A model generated the notes under the pieces. It ran no database searches, had not been told where the DNA came from, and saw nothing but the letters and a program-made list of their open reading frames with translations. From Diadema setosum (taxonomy: Eukaryota > Echinodermata > Echinoidea > Diadematoida > Diadematidae): a stretch of 64,000 nucleotides of DNA. How positions within the stretch are numbered: position 1 is the first letter of the stretch; each line of letters begins with the position of its first letter. Location of the stretch: NCBI GenBank assembly GCA_033980235.1, contig CM067075.1, positions 3,876,348 through 3,940,347 of the forward strand, read 5' to 3'. This document shows positions 46,701-55,199 of the stretch, piece after piece. The translations under genes and the position numbers were made by a program.

Positions 46701-49659
46701 TTGTTGGGCTGCACTTGTCATATGAACAGTTCTTTTCTTCTGCATCACGAATGTTTGCAACTATGCAATGTGCTGCGGTTTCTCATTCAGGTGATGATAA
46801 AGAATCATCTGTTGTCACCAGTTTTAAAGTGAGGTCGGTGCACACCGGAGTACACCACATAGTTGAAAACATTCCTGCCGTACAAGAAAAGAGAACTGTT
46901 CGTATGACGAATGAAGCGTGATAAGAATCCCAGCACAGACCAAGGCGTTCAGTGCATTTAAGTTTTGCAGATATCATGTACTTTGCACAAAATGAATTCC
47001 TTAATCAGTTAAGGACTAGCTGATTTTGCTACAGCACACATTTTCATAGATGCCTGCTCTAGTATAGTCATCTTGAACAGGTTAATGACCTTGACATGAC
47101 CCTTTGCACTCATTACGGTCCTTTCCTGACTCGACTCTCCCTCTCTCCTCTACAGGAAGTGCTGTGATTCTTGTTGGGCTGCACTTGTCATATGAACAGT
47201 TCTTTTCTTCTGCATCATGAATGTTTGCAACTATGCAATGTGCTGCGGTTTCTCATTCAGGTGATGATAAAGAATCATCTGTTGTCACCAGTTTTAAAGT
47301 GAGGTCGGTGCACACCGGAGTACACCACATAGTTGAAAACATTCCTGCCGTACAAGAAAAGAGAACTGTTTGTATGACGAATGAAGCGTGATAAGAATCC
47401 CAGCACAGACCAAGGCGTTCAGTGCATTTAAGTTTTGCAGATATCATGTACTTTGCACAAAATGAATTCCTTAATCAGTTAAGGACTAGCTGATTTTGCT
47501 ACAGCACACATTTTCATAGATGCCTGCTCTAGTATAGTCATCTTGAACAGGTTAATGACCTTGACATGACCCTTTGCACTCATTACGGTCCTTTCCTGAC
47601 TCGACTCTCCCTCTCTCCTCTACAGGAAGTGCTAGTCTGGCTCACCAAACTCCAGGAAACACTCGGCGGGGAAGTCTCAGACGAAGAGATGAAGAAGTTC
47701 ATCTGGGACACTCTCAAGTCCGGACAGGTAAGATTAGACTAATTTATCAGTTGCCTTGACAAACAAGTTTTTCAATATGGAAGTAGTCATTCTTGATCCA
47801 TTACACTAGCCACTCCACACCCATTTCTGTTTTCCTTCTGACAAGAACATTAGCCTGTGATATAATGCTTATTACATCCACCTGCAAAATGTGTGACCCT
47901 GCTAGACAGATCAAAGTACGCTAGTGTGCGAGACTGCAATCAATGACGGCATTGTTGTATGTACACAACATTGGTATCAACTCATTCATAGAAGTAAACA
48001 TAAATACTTATGTACATACATTTGTACATGTACGTGTAGAAGGTGTGGTACACATGAAATGTCATTGAACCTGTCTGTATTGGCCACCTGTCCACAAAGG
48101 CCACTCTGTATGTCTCCCTTGGGTGGCTGCTATAACAGACAAGTTTGACTGTATTTTACAAAGACTGCAGAACCTCTATGTAGTATAAGGAGAGACTTGT
48201 AACCAAACCACCTTTTGCCTTTTCCACTCCGCAGGTGGTTCCTGGCTACGGCCATGCTGTGCTGAGGAAGACAGACCCACGTTATGAGTGCCAGCGGCAG
48301 TTTGCCCTCAAGCACCTGCCAGATGACCCAATGTTCAAGCTGGTCAGCCAGCTCTACAAGGTGGTACCTCAGATCCTGCTGGACCAGGGTAAGGCCAAGA
48401 ACCCTTGGCCCAACGTTGATGCCCACAGCGGAGTTCTGCTGCAGGTAAGCATCGTACAGGTGGTGTCTTGCCTCATCAGCACTTTAAATGCTCATACACT
48501 TGGTTGCTTTTTGCTGTGAGGTTTCACCAGCATTACTAATTGTACTTCACCTTGTACTTCACGAGTACTTCACTCTGCCCCTTGACACATAGATGTAATG
48601 TAAGTTTCACAAACCCATTCAGGTGTAGCAATGTTACAACCACACATGTCAGTTCTTTATGTGGCAACAGCCTTTGTAGGGTCTAGGAGGATTTTTTTTT
48701 AGTCCTATGGACTCCTACCGCAGGGCTCCACACTAACTTTTATTTTTGGTGGCCCACAGGCAAACATCCGACCTTTTTTGGTGGCCCGATCAGGCCACCA
48801 AATTCTTCATTTCTGAAATTTTGGTGGCCTGACGTGCATTTTTGGTGGCCCTGGGCCACCGGGCCACCGTTAGTGTCGAGCCCTGCCTACCGTTATTTGG
48901 GGTCAATTGTTGCGTGAAAAAAGAATAGCACCAGATGTGCTGATCAGCAAAGTAAAAGTAGGAAAAGTTAAATGTTGGATACAAGTGCTCCATCACCTTC
49001 ATGCCTGCTATCACTGATTTTGATAATTGATATTCAGGATACTGGCGAAGTGTTACCCATCACTGACATGCTGCAGAGTGTGATGTAAGCTGTTCCTTGT
49101 TCAGTTTATCAATTTTGTATGGTGGAGGACTGTCTAAGAGTTTATAGGAGTCCTGTGATGAAAATGCTTCTATCATAAAAATCACCCTTGAAGGCACAGG
49201 CTTTCTTTCTAAGGTCATATTTAGACTGTTGCAACAAACCTGGGCCCTGCTGCATAGAATGATGCAATCAAACAGAAGTCACAAAATCAAACATAAGTCA
49301 GGCTCAACCAATCAGAATTGAGTATTCAGGGAATTATGTTTTATTTTCTGACATATGTTTATGAAACAGGGCCCAGTTCTCATAATGTTGACACTGTCAT
49401 AGATGTGTCAGTACTAATCGTTCCTATAGCTAAATGTAGAGTCGTGATTCTCAGTTTCAAGCCCCCTTCCTCCTATGTCTTTTCTTCCTTCCAGTACTAT
49501 GGAATGAAAGAGATGAACTACTACACGGTGCTGTTTGGAGTGTCCAGGGCCCTTGGAACGTTGGCTTCTCTCATCTGGGACCGTGCGCTTGGTCTTCCTC
49601 TGGAGCGACCCAAGTCCATGAGCACCGAGGGTCTAAAGAAACTGGCAGGGGCCAAGTAA
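28682..49659 (+). CDS. CS: CS, mitochondrial citrate synthase, ten coding exons
   Basis: Exons 28682-28729, 32620-32670, 39798-39905, 41560-41757, 42824-43012, 44654-44850, 45542-45671, 47626-47727, 48235-48444 and 49495-49659 join to 1398 bp, 465 aa plus stop. The human enzyme is 466 aa. The protein condenses oxaloacetate and acetyl-CoA to citrate in the mitochondrial matrix, the first TCA-cycle step. The N-terminus ([16 protein letters not shown]) is basic, lacks acidic residues and fits a matrix targeting sequence. The catalytic residues are present: His302 in GPLHGLANQ, His348 in GYGHAV and Asp403 in NVDAHSG. The oxaloacetate-binding [12 protein letters not shown] is also present. All introns are GT-AG with matching phases. 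The gene is intact, but exon 8 is preceded by a duplicated acceptor. Confidence 0.97.
29464..29505 (+). promoter_or_regulatory. Promoter-like CpG/YY1/ETS cluster in CS intron 1
   Basis: CAAAATGGCGCC (YY1-like) at 29464 and GACCGGAAGTG (ETS-like) at 29495 lie in a locally CpG-rich stretch, about 29390-29530. It resembles a TATA-less promoter and might be an alternative or antisense start. This is motif evidence only. Confidence 0.3.
30629..31150. mobile_element. Fragment of the CAGTATTCGGTCA repeat family
   Basis: Homologous over about 500 bp to 12774-13290 in CIR1 intron 1, including the left terminus with CAGTATTCGGTCA and the tail TTTTTCAGCTGCCTTGAACA. No matching right terminus follows, so it is truncated or a solo end. 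It lies in CS intron 1. Confidence 0.75.
31315..31857 (+). mobile_element. TTAA-type MITE, family 4, copy 2
   Basis: Inverted relative to the copy at 24140-24705, with termini TTAAAGGTAGGGAATCCC and GGTATCCCCTACCTTTAA. High similarity extends over the full length. Confidence 0.85.
31931..31961. repeat. Short perfect palindrome
   Basis: TGTACTTTCTTAACC / GGTTAAGAAAGTACA around a single central base, in CS intron 1. Confidence 0.8.
32620..32670 (+). CDS. CS: CS coding exon 2
   Basis: Seventeen residues, [17 protein letters not shown], the rest of the leader and the probable processing zone. Phase 0 at both sides. Acceptor TTATTCAG, donor GTAAGT. It is short and poorly conserved in the family, so it is supported mainly by phase, position and overall length. 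Confidence 0.82.
32671..36642. other. CS intron 2, first part
   Basis: Holds a hairpin near 33239-33290 (CTATTGTTTGAGTTTT and mirrored copies), a short CA tract near 33328, poly-C/poly-A near 33390 and a hAT-like hairpin at 34551-34734. No coding match is seen. Confidence 0.5.
34551..34734. mobile_element. hAT-like MITE remnant
   Basis: Termini CAGGGGTCGC and TTCGAACCCTG are inverted and of the CAGGG...CCCTG type typical of hAT elements. Inside is a doubled GGCTAGCC/CTAGTCCG block. Flanks do not give a clear 8-bp duplication. Confidence 0.5.
36643..37047. mobile_element. TTAA-type MITE, family 2, copy c
   Basis: Left TTAACGGGACTGTATAGTAC and right GTACTGTACAGTCCCTTTAA. Inner arms AACATTTATTTGATGAAAAT and ATTTTCATCAAATAAAC. 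Lies in CS intron 2. Confidence 0.85.
37263..37832. mobile_element. TTAA-type MITE, family 1, copy 1
   Basis: Ends TTTAAAGGACAAGTTCACCT and AGGTGAACTTGTCCTTTAA are inverted. Arms of roughly 120 bases include AATATTAGTAGAACACATCA and its mirror TGATGTGTTCTACTAATATT. Homologous to 56851-57405. Lies in CS intron 2. Confidence 0.88.
37833..39340. other. CS intron 2, unassigned part
   Basis: Contains poly-C near 38970. No coding segment or strong repeat recognised. Confidence 0.4.
39341..39690. mobile_element. TTAA-type MITE, family 2, copy d
   Basis: Left AAAGGGAACGTATAGTTTTG, right CAGTACTGTACAGTCCCTTTAA in outline, with family inner arms. Its right edge is 108 bp before CS exon 3. Confidence 0.8.
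39798..39905 (+). CDS. CS: CS coding exon 3
   Basis: Encodes [20 protein letters not shown] and continues to EIQIDM, matching the mature N-terminus of animal citrate synthases. 108 bp, phase 0. Confidence 0.95.
40119..40750. mobile_element. TTAA-type MITE, family 3, copy 2
   Basis: Starts TTAAAGGGGAAATCCAGTCC and ends near GGACTGGATTTCCATTA. Closely resembles 936-1541 throughout, including the central AGAAACATTGAATTTTCGTC. Lies in CS intron 3. Confidence 0.85.
41560..41757 (+). CDS. CS: CS coding exon 4
   Basis: Encodes [20 protein letters not shown], then [20 protein letters not shown] and [17 protein letters not shown]. Highly conserved, 66 codons, phase 0. Confidence 0.97.
42530..42780. 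repeat. Dispersed marine-invertebrate-type repeat
   Basis: ACCTCTGCCAAGGAAGGAGG, then alternating TTTG runs, then AAAAGTTGGGAATGGATT and GAAACATGGAGGGAAAGTTG. The order of blocks matches a repeat I recall from many marine invertebrate genomes. Related blocks (GGAAACACTGACTTTGGTAA, GGAAATGCTGACTTTGGTAA) also repeat locally near 42467 and 42690. Confidence 0.5.
42824..43012 (+). CDS. CS: CS coding exon 5
   Basis: Encodes [40 protein letters not shown] and [10 protein letters not shown]. 63 codons, acceptor TTATAG, donor GTAATC. Confidence 0.97.
43541..43812 (+). pseudogene. GIY-YIG/Penelope-like retroelement fragment
   Basis: One frame reads [20 protein letters not shown], then ALNTGHN, then a stop. 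After a frame change, [20 protein letters not shown] and [11 protein letters not shown] follow. The order KEHKRA, ALA(D/E)H, TGHN, R(V/I)KESI-IK and LNRD-GY is the C-terminal signature of Penelope-like elements with a GIY-YIG endonuclease. The copy is truncated, frameshifted and non-functional, and sits in CS intron 5. Confidence 0.6.
44654..44850 (+). CDS. CS: CS coding exon 6
   Basis: Encodes [40 protein letters not shown] and onward to MRLYLTIH, ending with two bases of the Ser codon before SDHEGGN. Donor GTGAAT is a weak but valid GT. Confidence 0.97.
44930..45245. repeat. TCAGGGAAA-type dispersed repeat
   Basis: Repeated CAGGGAAA(A)TCAGGGAA motifs, at least five near 44950-45225, beginning GGGTTCCCAGCC and ending GCTGGGAATCC, which are loosely inverted. 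Probably an old DNA-transposon remnant. Confidence 0.45.
45542..45671 (+). CDS. CS: CS coding exon 7
   Basis: Encodes [20 protein letters not shown], then [20 protein letters not shown] and LANQ. It contains the substrate-binding His266 and the catalytic His302. It begins with one base completing the split Ser codon. Confidence 0.97.
45683..45994. mobile_element. 312-bp hairpin MITE beside CS exon 7 donor
   Basis: GACCCGAATTCACGAAGGTG at the left is mirrored by CACCTTCGTGAATTCGGGCC at the right. The next inner bases are also paired (GTACAAATGAAAC / GTTTCATTTGTAC; CCATGGAGCG / CGCTCCATGG). The core is a degenerate CATTTCRT..ACGAAATG minisatellite. It begins 11 bases into intron 7. Confidence 0.85.
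46691..47630. repeat. Recent 470-bp tandem duplication including CS exon 8 acceptor
   Basis: 46691-47160 and 47161-47630 are the same sequence except for two substitutions noticed by eye (46749/47219 and 46900/47370 region). The unit ends with TCTCCTCTACAG plus the first five exon bases GAAGT. The second copy continues into the genuine exon 8. The breakpoints share TGCT. Confidence 0.95.
47001..47085. mobile_element. MITE with TTAACCTGTT ends, inverted copy
   Basis: Reverse-orientation relative of 19410-19502, sharing CATAGATGCCTG and the GATTTTGCTACAGCA block. A duplicate at 47471-47555 results from the tandem duplication. Confidence 0.55.
47626..47727 (+). CDS. CS: CS coding exon 8
   Basis: Encodes [20 protein letters not shown] and onward to [10 protein letters not shown]. 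34 codons, donor GTAAGA. The upstream copy of the acceptor (ending 47155) would give Glu-Val-Leu and then a stop. Confidence 0.96.
48235..48444 (+). CDS. CS: CS coding exon 9
   Basis: Encodes [20 protein letters not shown], then [16 protein letters not shown] and [19 protein letters not shown]. Carries catalytic His348 and Asp403. Phase 0 at both ends. Confidence 0.98.
48721..48885. mobile_element. 165-bp hAT-type MITE with target duplication
   Basis: Termini CAGGGCTCCACACTAAC and GTTAGTGTCGAGCCCTG are inverted. CCTACCG occurs immediately outside both ends (48714-48720 and 48886-48892), close to the 8-bp duplication of hAT elements. The interior repeats TTTTTGGTGGCCC. Located in CS intron 9. 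Confidence 0.75.
49241..49376. mobile_element. Short MITE with GGGCCCTG ends
   Basis: TGGGCCCTGCTGCATA at the left pairs with TATGAAACAGGGCCCA at the right. About 136 bp, in CS intron 9. Confidence 0.6.
49495..49659 (+). CDS. CS: CS coding exon 10 (terminal)
   Basis: Encodes [20 protein letters not shown], then [18 protein letters not shown] and the end KKLAGAK before TAA. Matches the family C-terminus, which is two to three residues longer in human. Confidence 0.98.
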   Translation, partial: YYGMKEMNYYTVLFGVSRALGTLASLIWDRALGLPLERPKSMSTEGLKKLAGAK

Positions 49660-49774
49660 AAACCCTCACCCTCTATCCCTGAGTCAGAGTCCCACACCTC
49701 CCCCTCCCTCTCTGACTGTTCTCACTTGGAAAAAGCAGACATTGATTGGTTGACTGTTCGAATATGTCTTGCTG

Positions 49775-49780
49775 AATAAA
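49775..49780 (+). terminator. CS: CS poly-A signal candidate
   Basis: AATAAA 115 bases after the stop codon. Another AATAAA near 51228 would give a longer 3' UTR. Confidence 0.5.
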
Positions 49781-52700
49781 AGATAAGTTGAAGTGGTCTG
49801 AAATGACGCAGCTATATTTCATAGATAATATAATGTGCAAAGATATGTGGAGTTTTGTAATTCTGTTCAGTGTTTCAGTATTCAGAACTGGTGTTTGATA
49901 TTTGCAAATGATAATAGCTTTGTTTGTTTTGTTATTTTGATTTTTATTTTTTCTCTCAATGAAATCATATCACATGTGATGTGCATGAGAATCATTGAGT
50001 GATTCCTCGCATGTAATTTATGAAATTGACTAAAAAATAGTTTTTATGATATCTTGATTTGATAGTTGATGTAAAGAGCAGGGTCTAGACGATGGGAGGG
50101 AACACGGGTACAGGTTGGACGTTTTACTTGACCAAAGTGGTTTCCCCGACACGGAACCCAGCATATTTTTGAGATTACATATCTTAGTATTCTTTGTTTT
50201 AAAGGATACATTTACCCATTTAGCAGAGCTGGGCTGCCTTCTCTTTTCGCATGGTTTTGATTCTCCGTTAATTTTTCGGTTTTGTTTCATTAGTATTTCT
50301 GAGTCAAACTAAAAAATCTAGCATTATTTTTCTCAGAGGTCAAACTGGTTCTTTGAAATTACTATCAAGCTGAATATACAGCTGGTTCTAAAGTGATGAA
50401 ACTAAAACGGTGCATTTGTCTTGATTTGAAGCTGTACAAGATCCATGCTCTCTTTCAAAATAATGGACTTTCATTCAAAACTAATATGACTCTACAAGAA
50501 GCTACAAAGTAGTAGTGAAGACATACTTTGTTAGTGGACAACCACTTCTTGAGAGTTAGCTGTGTAATAAAAGAAATGTCTTGTGCATATGTTTTCTCAG
50601 GACAGTTCATATTTCCAAAGATGAAATGAGTGTCGTATTGTCGAGCTTACCTCCCAAGAATATGTACTTGTAATCCCAGTGTAAACGAAAGATCAGGACC
50701 AGATCTTGCGGTTCAGTGAAAGATGAGTGAAATTTGCTGTCACTTTTTTCAAAAACCTTTTCCTTGCCTTGTTTTTGTGACTTCAAAGAAAGAAAGAAAG
50801 AAAAGAAGAGAGACGCTGATGAGGCAAGAATTGAATTGGACTGCTAGCGAGTAACTTCATTAGAGTTGATTTCCACTGCTGAAAATTGTACCCATAGATC
50901 TATGCATATTGTGGAACCAAAATGTATGTATATTTATCAGTCATTACTCTGTGTGTGTGGGGACCTAACTCAAGGCTGTTCTGCTTTTTTGGAACTGACA
51001 GCACCACCTATACATATTTGTGTATGGTCAGTGTAATTTCCTTTCCCAATCTTGTGTGGAGACGTAAAGAGGTGAGTTTTGTATCCTGGCATGTTTGTCA
51101 GACAAAACGTCAGCAGCCTGTAAAATAAAAACAAAAACAAAAAATGGGACCTGAAAAAAAGAAAAAGTCTTTGATGAAATTTGTCTATTATTCACTTTGT
51201 GGTGAGTATGCCAGTATTCTTTGAGAAAATAAAACAGTTTTAAAGGAATCCGAACCCCAAAGAAAATGCCCTTTCTGTGCCAGTGTTGACTGCTGTGTCT
51301 CTGTTATATGTGTAGGTGCATGCAGAACAGAAATTATGCAGTGTGTGTGTGTGTGTGCACTTACCCATGGTGTAATCCGAGGACACACAGAGAACCGAGG
51401 ACGTCCTCGGTACGCAGACCATTCCAAACGGTCTGCTTTTGCATGCTTTTGCATGTAGGGGTATGTGTTTGTAAGTCCTCGGTTGGATGGTAATATACGA
51501 ATGAGTACTTGGTTGACAAGAGTCCTACTGACACACAGTTCCTCAGTTATATGGTAAAGTTCTTATGGGTAAAACAGGTCCTCGTTTTCCACCATAGAAG
51601 CGTTATGTGTGTGTGTGTGTGTTTTGTTATGTGAAATACGCGTAATAGAAATCAAAGATTACTGAAAATCAAAAAAAAAAAAATTGTGTGTGTGTGTGTG
51701 CATGAGAGAAGGGAGAGAGAACATAAGTGGATACTGAAAAACAATACAGCTGTATTTTCGCATCATAACATTTTTTTTTTTTTGCGAATTAGAGCCAACA
51801 GCCGTTTTGGCAGCATGAAATTTTCGCGAGTTGCCTCTAACACTCAAGATGCATATGGTGAAGACAAGAACTTTCATGTGCATTTTTATTTCGCGAGTCT
51901 TGGCTCTTGCGAAATTTACGAAATTAAAATGCACATGTACATTTCTCGTTTTATAGTACATGTAGTAAATGATATCCTCTGAAAATGGTGTTAGACCGTA
52001 GAAATCAAAATATTCCTCTCCTTTCTGAAAGGTGCAGTTTGTGGAGTTCTTGTCTGAAGATTTACATGCACAATCACTAGATTTAAAAAAAATAGTAATA
52101 ATAATTCTTAAAATTCTTCACATTATTTTTTTTTCAATGGTACTGGTGGCATGCATAAAACTCACAGGTAAGGCTCAGGGTACAGGGTGGCTCTAAAGGG
52201 GTGAAATATGACATTTTCATGTCCATAAAAGAAAAAGCCAAAACCGGTAATGATATTTTAACCAAACTGGAAAGGAAAGATACAAGGAGTTCGATTGTGC
52301 CAGGTTAAGCATGATGATGAACCCAGAGAGGTACATGAGCACAAACTTTTGTGGATGTCAAAAGCTGCCTGTGCTTGATTTACACAGAATACAACAAAGT
52401 CTTATTGTTCCTAAATGTAGCATGGTATTTAGACACTCCCTATTGAAAGAAGTAAGGAAAATACAGTAAACCTTTAGTAGGTTAACATACAGAGGTTTTA
52501 GAACATCTGGCCATTACGCCTTGTTAACATACAGGCATTTCCCAATACAGATTTTATAGTGGTATCTTCAGTCAACATGTATGTTTGTGGGATATCCTGA
52601 CTTTTGATGATGTTCTGAAGTCGGGATATGAGTTATCTTTGCGTGTTTTGCCCGTCACTCTGATGGAGGAGACCTTTGGAATAAACAAAGTCGTGTTCAG

Positions 52701-52900
52701 CCAAAACGTGTGTAAGTAAATTAATGTACTGACATGCCTACGTGGAAGATCAGGCACATTGACACTGTTTACTAACATCTCGGTTTGAACATACAGTCAA
52801 ACCACTTCAGCCATACCAGCTCTCATAGTGTTGCTTGTTTTAAACTACAGTACATTGCTTGGTATAAATCATTATCATAGAAATTGCTGTTGAATTTTGG
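49781..52900. other. CS downstream / intergenic region
   Basis: Holds GT microsatellites near 51341, 51607 and 51684, and a short palindrome ACCGAGGACGTCCTCGGT near 51393. No further gene is recognised. The DNA to about 51230 may be a long CS 3' UTR. Confidence 0.45.
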
Positions 52901-52910
52901 AATTTGTAAT

Positions 52911-53036
52911 CCCCCCCCCCCCCACACACAAACACACACACAACACTCCAGTTGACTGAGCGTTCCAGAAAGTAACTGTTGACCGCGCAGTGTGTGGTTA
53001 AAAGCATGAAATACCAGTACACACACACACACACAT
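52911..53036. repeat. Poly-C and CA microsatellites
   Basis: Poly-C at about 52910-52922, then CA-rich runs, with a second CA run near 53019-53034. Similar poly-C/CA tracts occur at 53431-53465 and (CA)n at 53582-53622. Confidence 0.9.
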
Positions 53037-53580
53037 TCATTCAATGCAATCACACTCATACTTGCAGTGTGTCTGCATGCAACATGTTAATTTGCCAATA
53101 CAGGGTGTACTACTGTACATTTCAGACGGTCCAGCATTATTCTTGGAGTGTCTTTCACCATTAGTTCCATTCACATGACTTGTGTGATTTATTGACTTCC
53201 ACAATATCATATTTAGGCAAGTTTTACTGAAAGTGAAGAAGTGGTGGACCAAGTTCGCACCAAGCCTTGAAATTTCCGATTTCAATTCCACTTGAAGGAA
53301 TCTTTCTCAGGCAGAGGACATCCAGTATAAACTCGGCTGTTAAACTTTTGAGTGTTTTCTCACAAATATCCACTTTACCTATGTCGTATATACAATGTAT
53401 AATGTATATTGTACATATTCACACATTTAATCCCCCCCCCCCCATACACACACATCCACACCCAAAGATACACACTGCACACTGTACAAACTGTATTTAC
53501 GCGTGATCACTTGGACATTCAGGACAACCCAGGACATCCCTATGTGGATACTCCAGACTACAGTGAGTTGATTGAAAACA

Positions 53581-53622
<42 letters not shown>

Positions 53623-53624
<2 letters not shown>

Positions 53625-54381
53625 TGCACAAACAGTTCTGTCTGTTGTAATTACATCTTCCTCTTTTACAGCAATGTATTGCAAAAAGTCGATCTTCCTC
53701 AAACTTTCCACAGAACTTTGAAACCTCACCTCATACTTTCATGATGCCTAAAGTGAAACAAAGACAAGAGACAATACAGTAATTCCCACACAAAACTTTC
53801 ATTTCTGTTTTTTCACATGGTAAAATTCACTTTAATCATGATCATATACTGTCTCCTTCGCAGAACTTGCATACATGAACAGATTCAAAATACACTTTTA
53901 TACCCATGCATCAAGTACTTGTACCAAACACCAGTCCCAACCGCAAATTACATACGGTAGCTGATGTTACAAATATAATACTTGGGGAAATAATGATATT
54001 CCGGTACAGTGAGATACTTTCAGTTGTATTCATAGCCATTTACATTGCCATATTACTGGAAGGTGTTATATCACCATTTGCAAGGACTATTAATTAAATC
54101 CAGTTGATGGTTGATATTCCTTGTTTACACGACAAAATGCTGTGTGGATGACTTGAAACAGGTCAAACCTAGCATCTTTCTGCCATTAGTACAACACGAA
54201 GTAAATATCAGCAAGACTGAAGGACATAATACCAGTATGTTTTGGAAACTATCTGTCACTGACATACACAGGTATACAAACAAGGAATGGAGTTTTGCAC
54301 AATGTCTTACTCTCTTTCTGAACACAAGACAAAGTCCTATAAACTATGCAGGTATTATGTTAAGTTTCACCATTTTGAGCC
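53623..54381. other. Intergenic region downstream of HSPE1
   Basis: No gene recognised. It may include the HSPE1 3' UTR, but I found no convincing minus-strand poly-A signal close to the stop codon. Confidence 0.4.
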
Positions 54382-54770
54382 TTAAAGGGATCGTACAGTT
54401 TTGGTTGAGACCTAATTTCAGGTTTTTAAGATTTTTGGTGAGATAATGAGAAACCGCTTATGAAATATGAAAGACCATGTAATTCTATAAGGAATTCAAC
54501 ATTTATTTGATGAAAATTGGTTTTGAAATGACTGAGATATCCAAAAAAGAGTGATTCTAATAAAGTGTGGGACCCACACTTTATTACGATCGCTTTGTTT
54601 TACTTTGTTTTTGGATGTTTCAGTCATTCCAAACCTGATTTTCATCAAATAAACTTTGAATTCCTCTTAAAATGGTATCCTCTGTACTATATCATAAGTG
54701 TTTTCTAGGTATCTCGCAAAAAGTTAAAAGCCCAATTCTCATCTCCACCAATACTGTACCATCCCTTTAA
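54382..54770. mobile_element. TTAA-type MITE, family 2, copy e (most complete)
   Basis: TTAAAGGGATCGTACAGTTT at the left and ACTGTACCATCCCTTTAA at the right. Inner arms AAGGAATTCAACATTTATTT and AAACTTTGAATTCCTCTTA. 389 bp, both edges intact, immediately 3' of HSPE1. Confidence 0.88.
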
Positions 54771-55142
54771 ATCTGTGAATGAAATAGTCAAATTGTACAT
54801 CCATTCTGTTTGAACATGTGCAAGATACCGACTGAGGTACACTTTGTCTTGAATACAAACTGAAAGTAAACATGAGACATCTGGACTCTACGAAAGAAAG
54901 CATTCCCTTTCAAATTTCATACAATCCACATTTGACATTCCAGTGGAAGCGGGTAAAAAAAGAGATACAAAGAAATGCACATTATGACAATTTCTAGAAA
55001 AGTGAGGAACAATCGACAATCTCTATTTACAGGACATCATTCTTCTCCATCCTCGAATAGTTTCATCTCATTTTGCTTCCAAAGTGGGTTGTCGATTTCC
55101 CTCCATCTGGCAGAATGTGGACAAAGTTTGGGGAACGTGACA

Positions 55143-55199
55143 TCACTTTTCTTCCTGTAGTACTCCCAAGATGTCACCTTCCCTGAATATGAAGTAATC
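55143..55199 (-). CDS. HSPE1: HSPE1 coding exon 4 (terminal)
   Basis: Encodes DYFIFREGDILGVLQEEK and TGA. It follows acceptor CATGTAG, phase 0. The longer open frame overlapping in another frame on the same strand (to 55037) is not coding. Confidence 0.9.
   Translation of the reverse strand, partial: DYFIFREGDILGVLQEEK

Noticed and set aside
46323..46921. Two plus-strand frames upstream of CS exon 8
   Set aside because: No family similarity. The second is duplicated by the 470-bp tandem repeat, with a change that does not respect coding.
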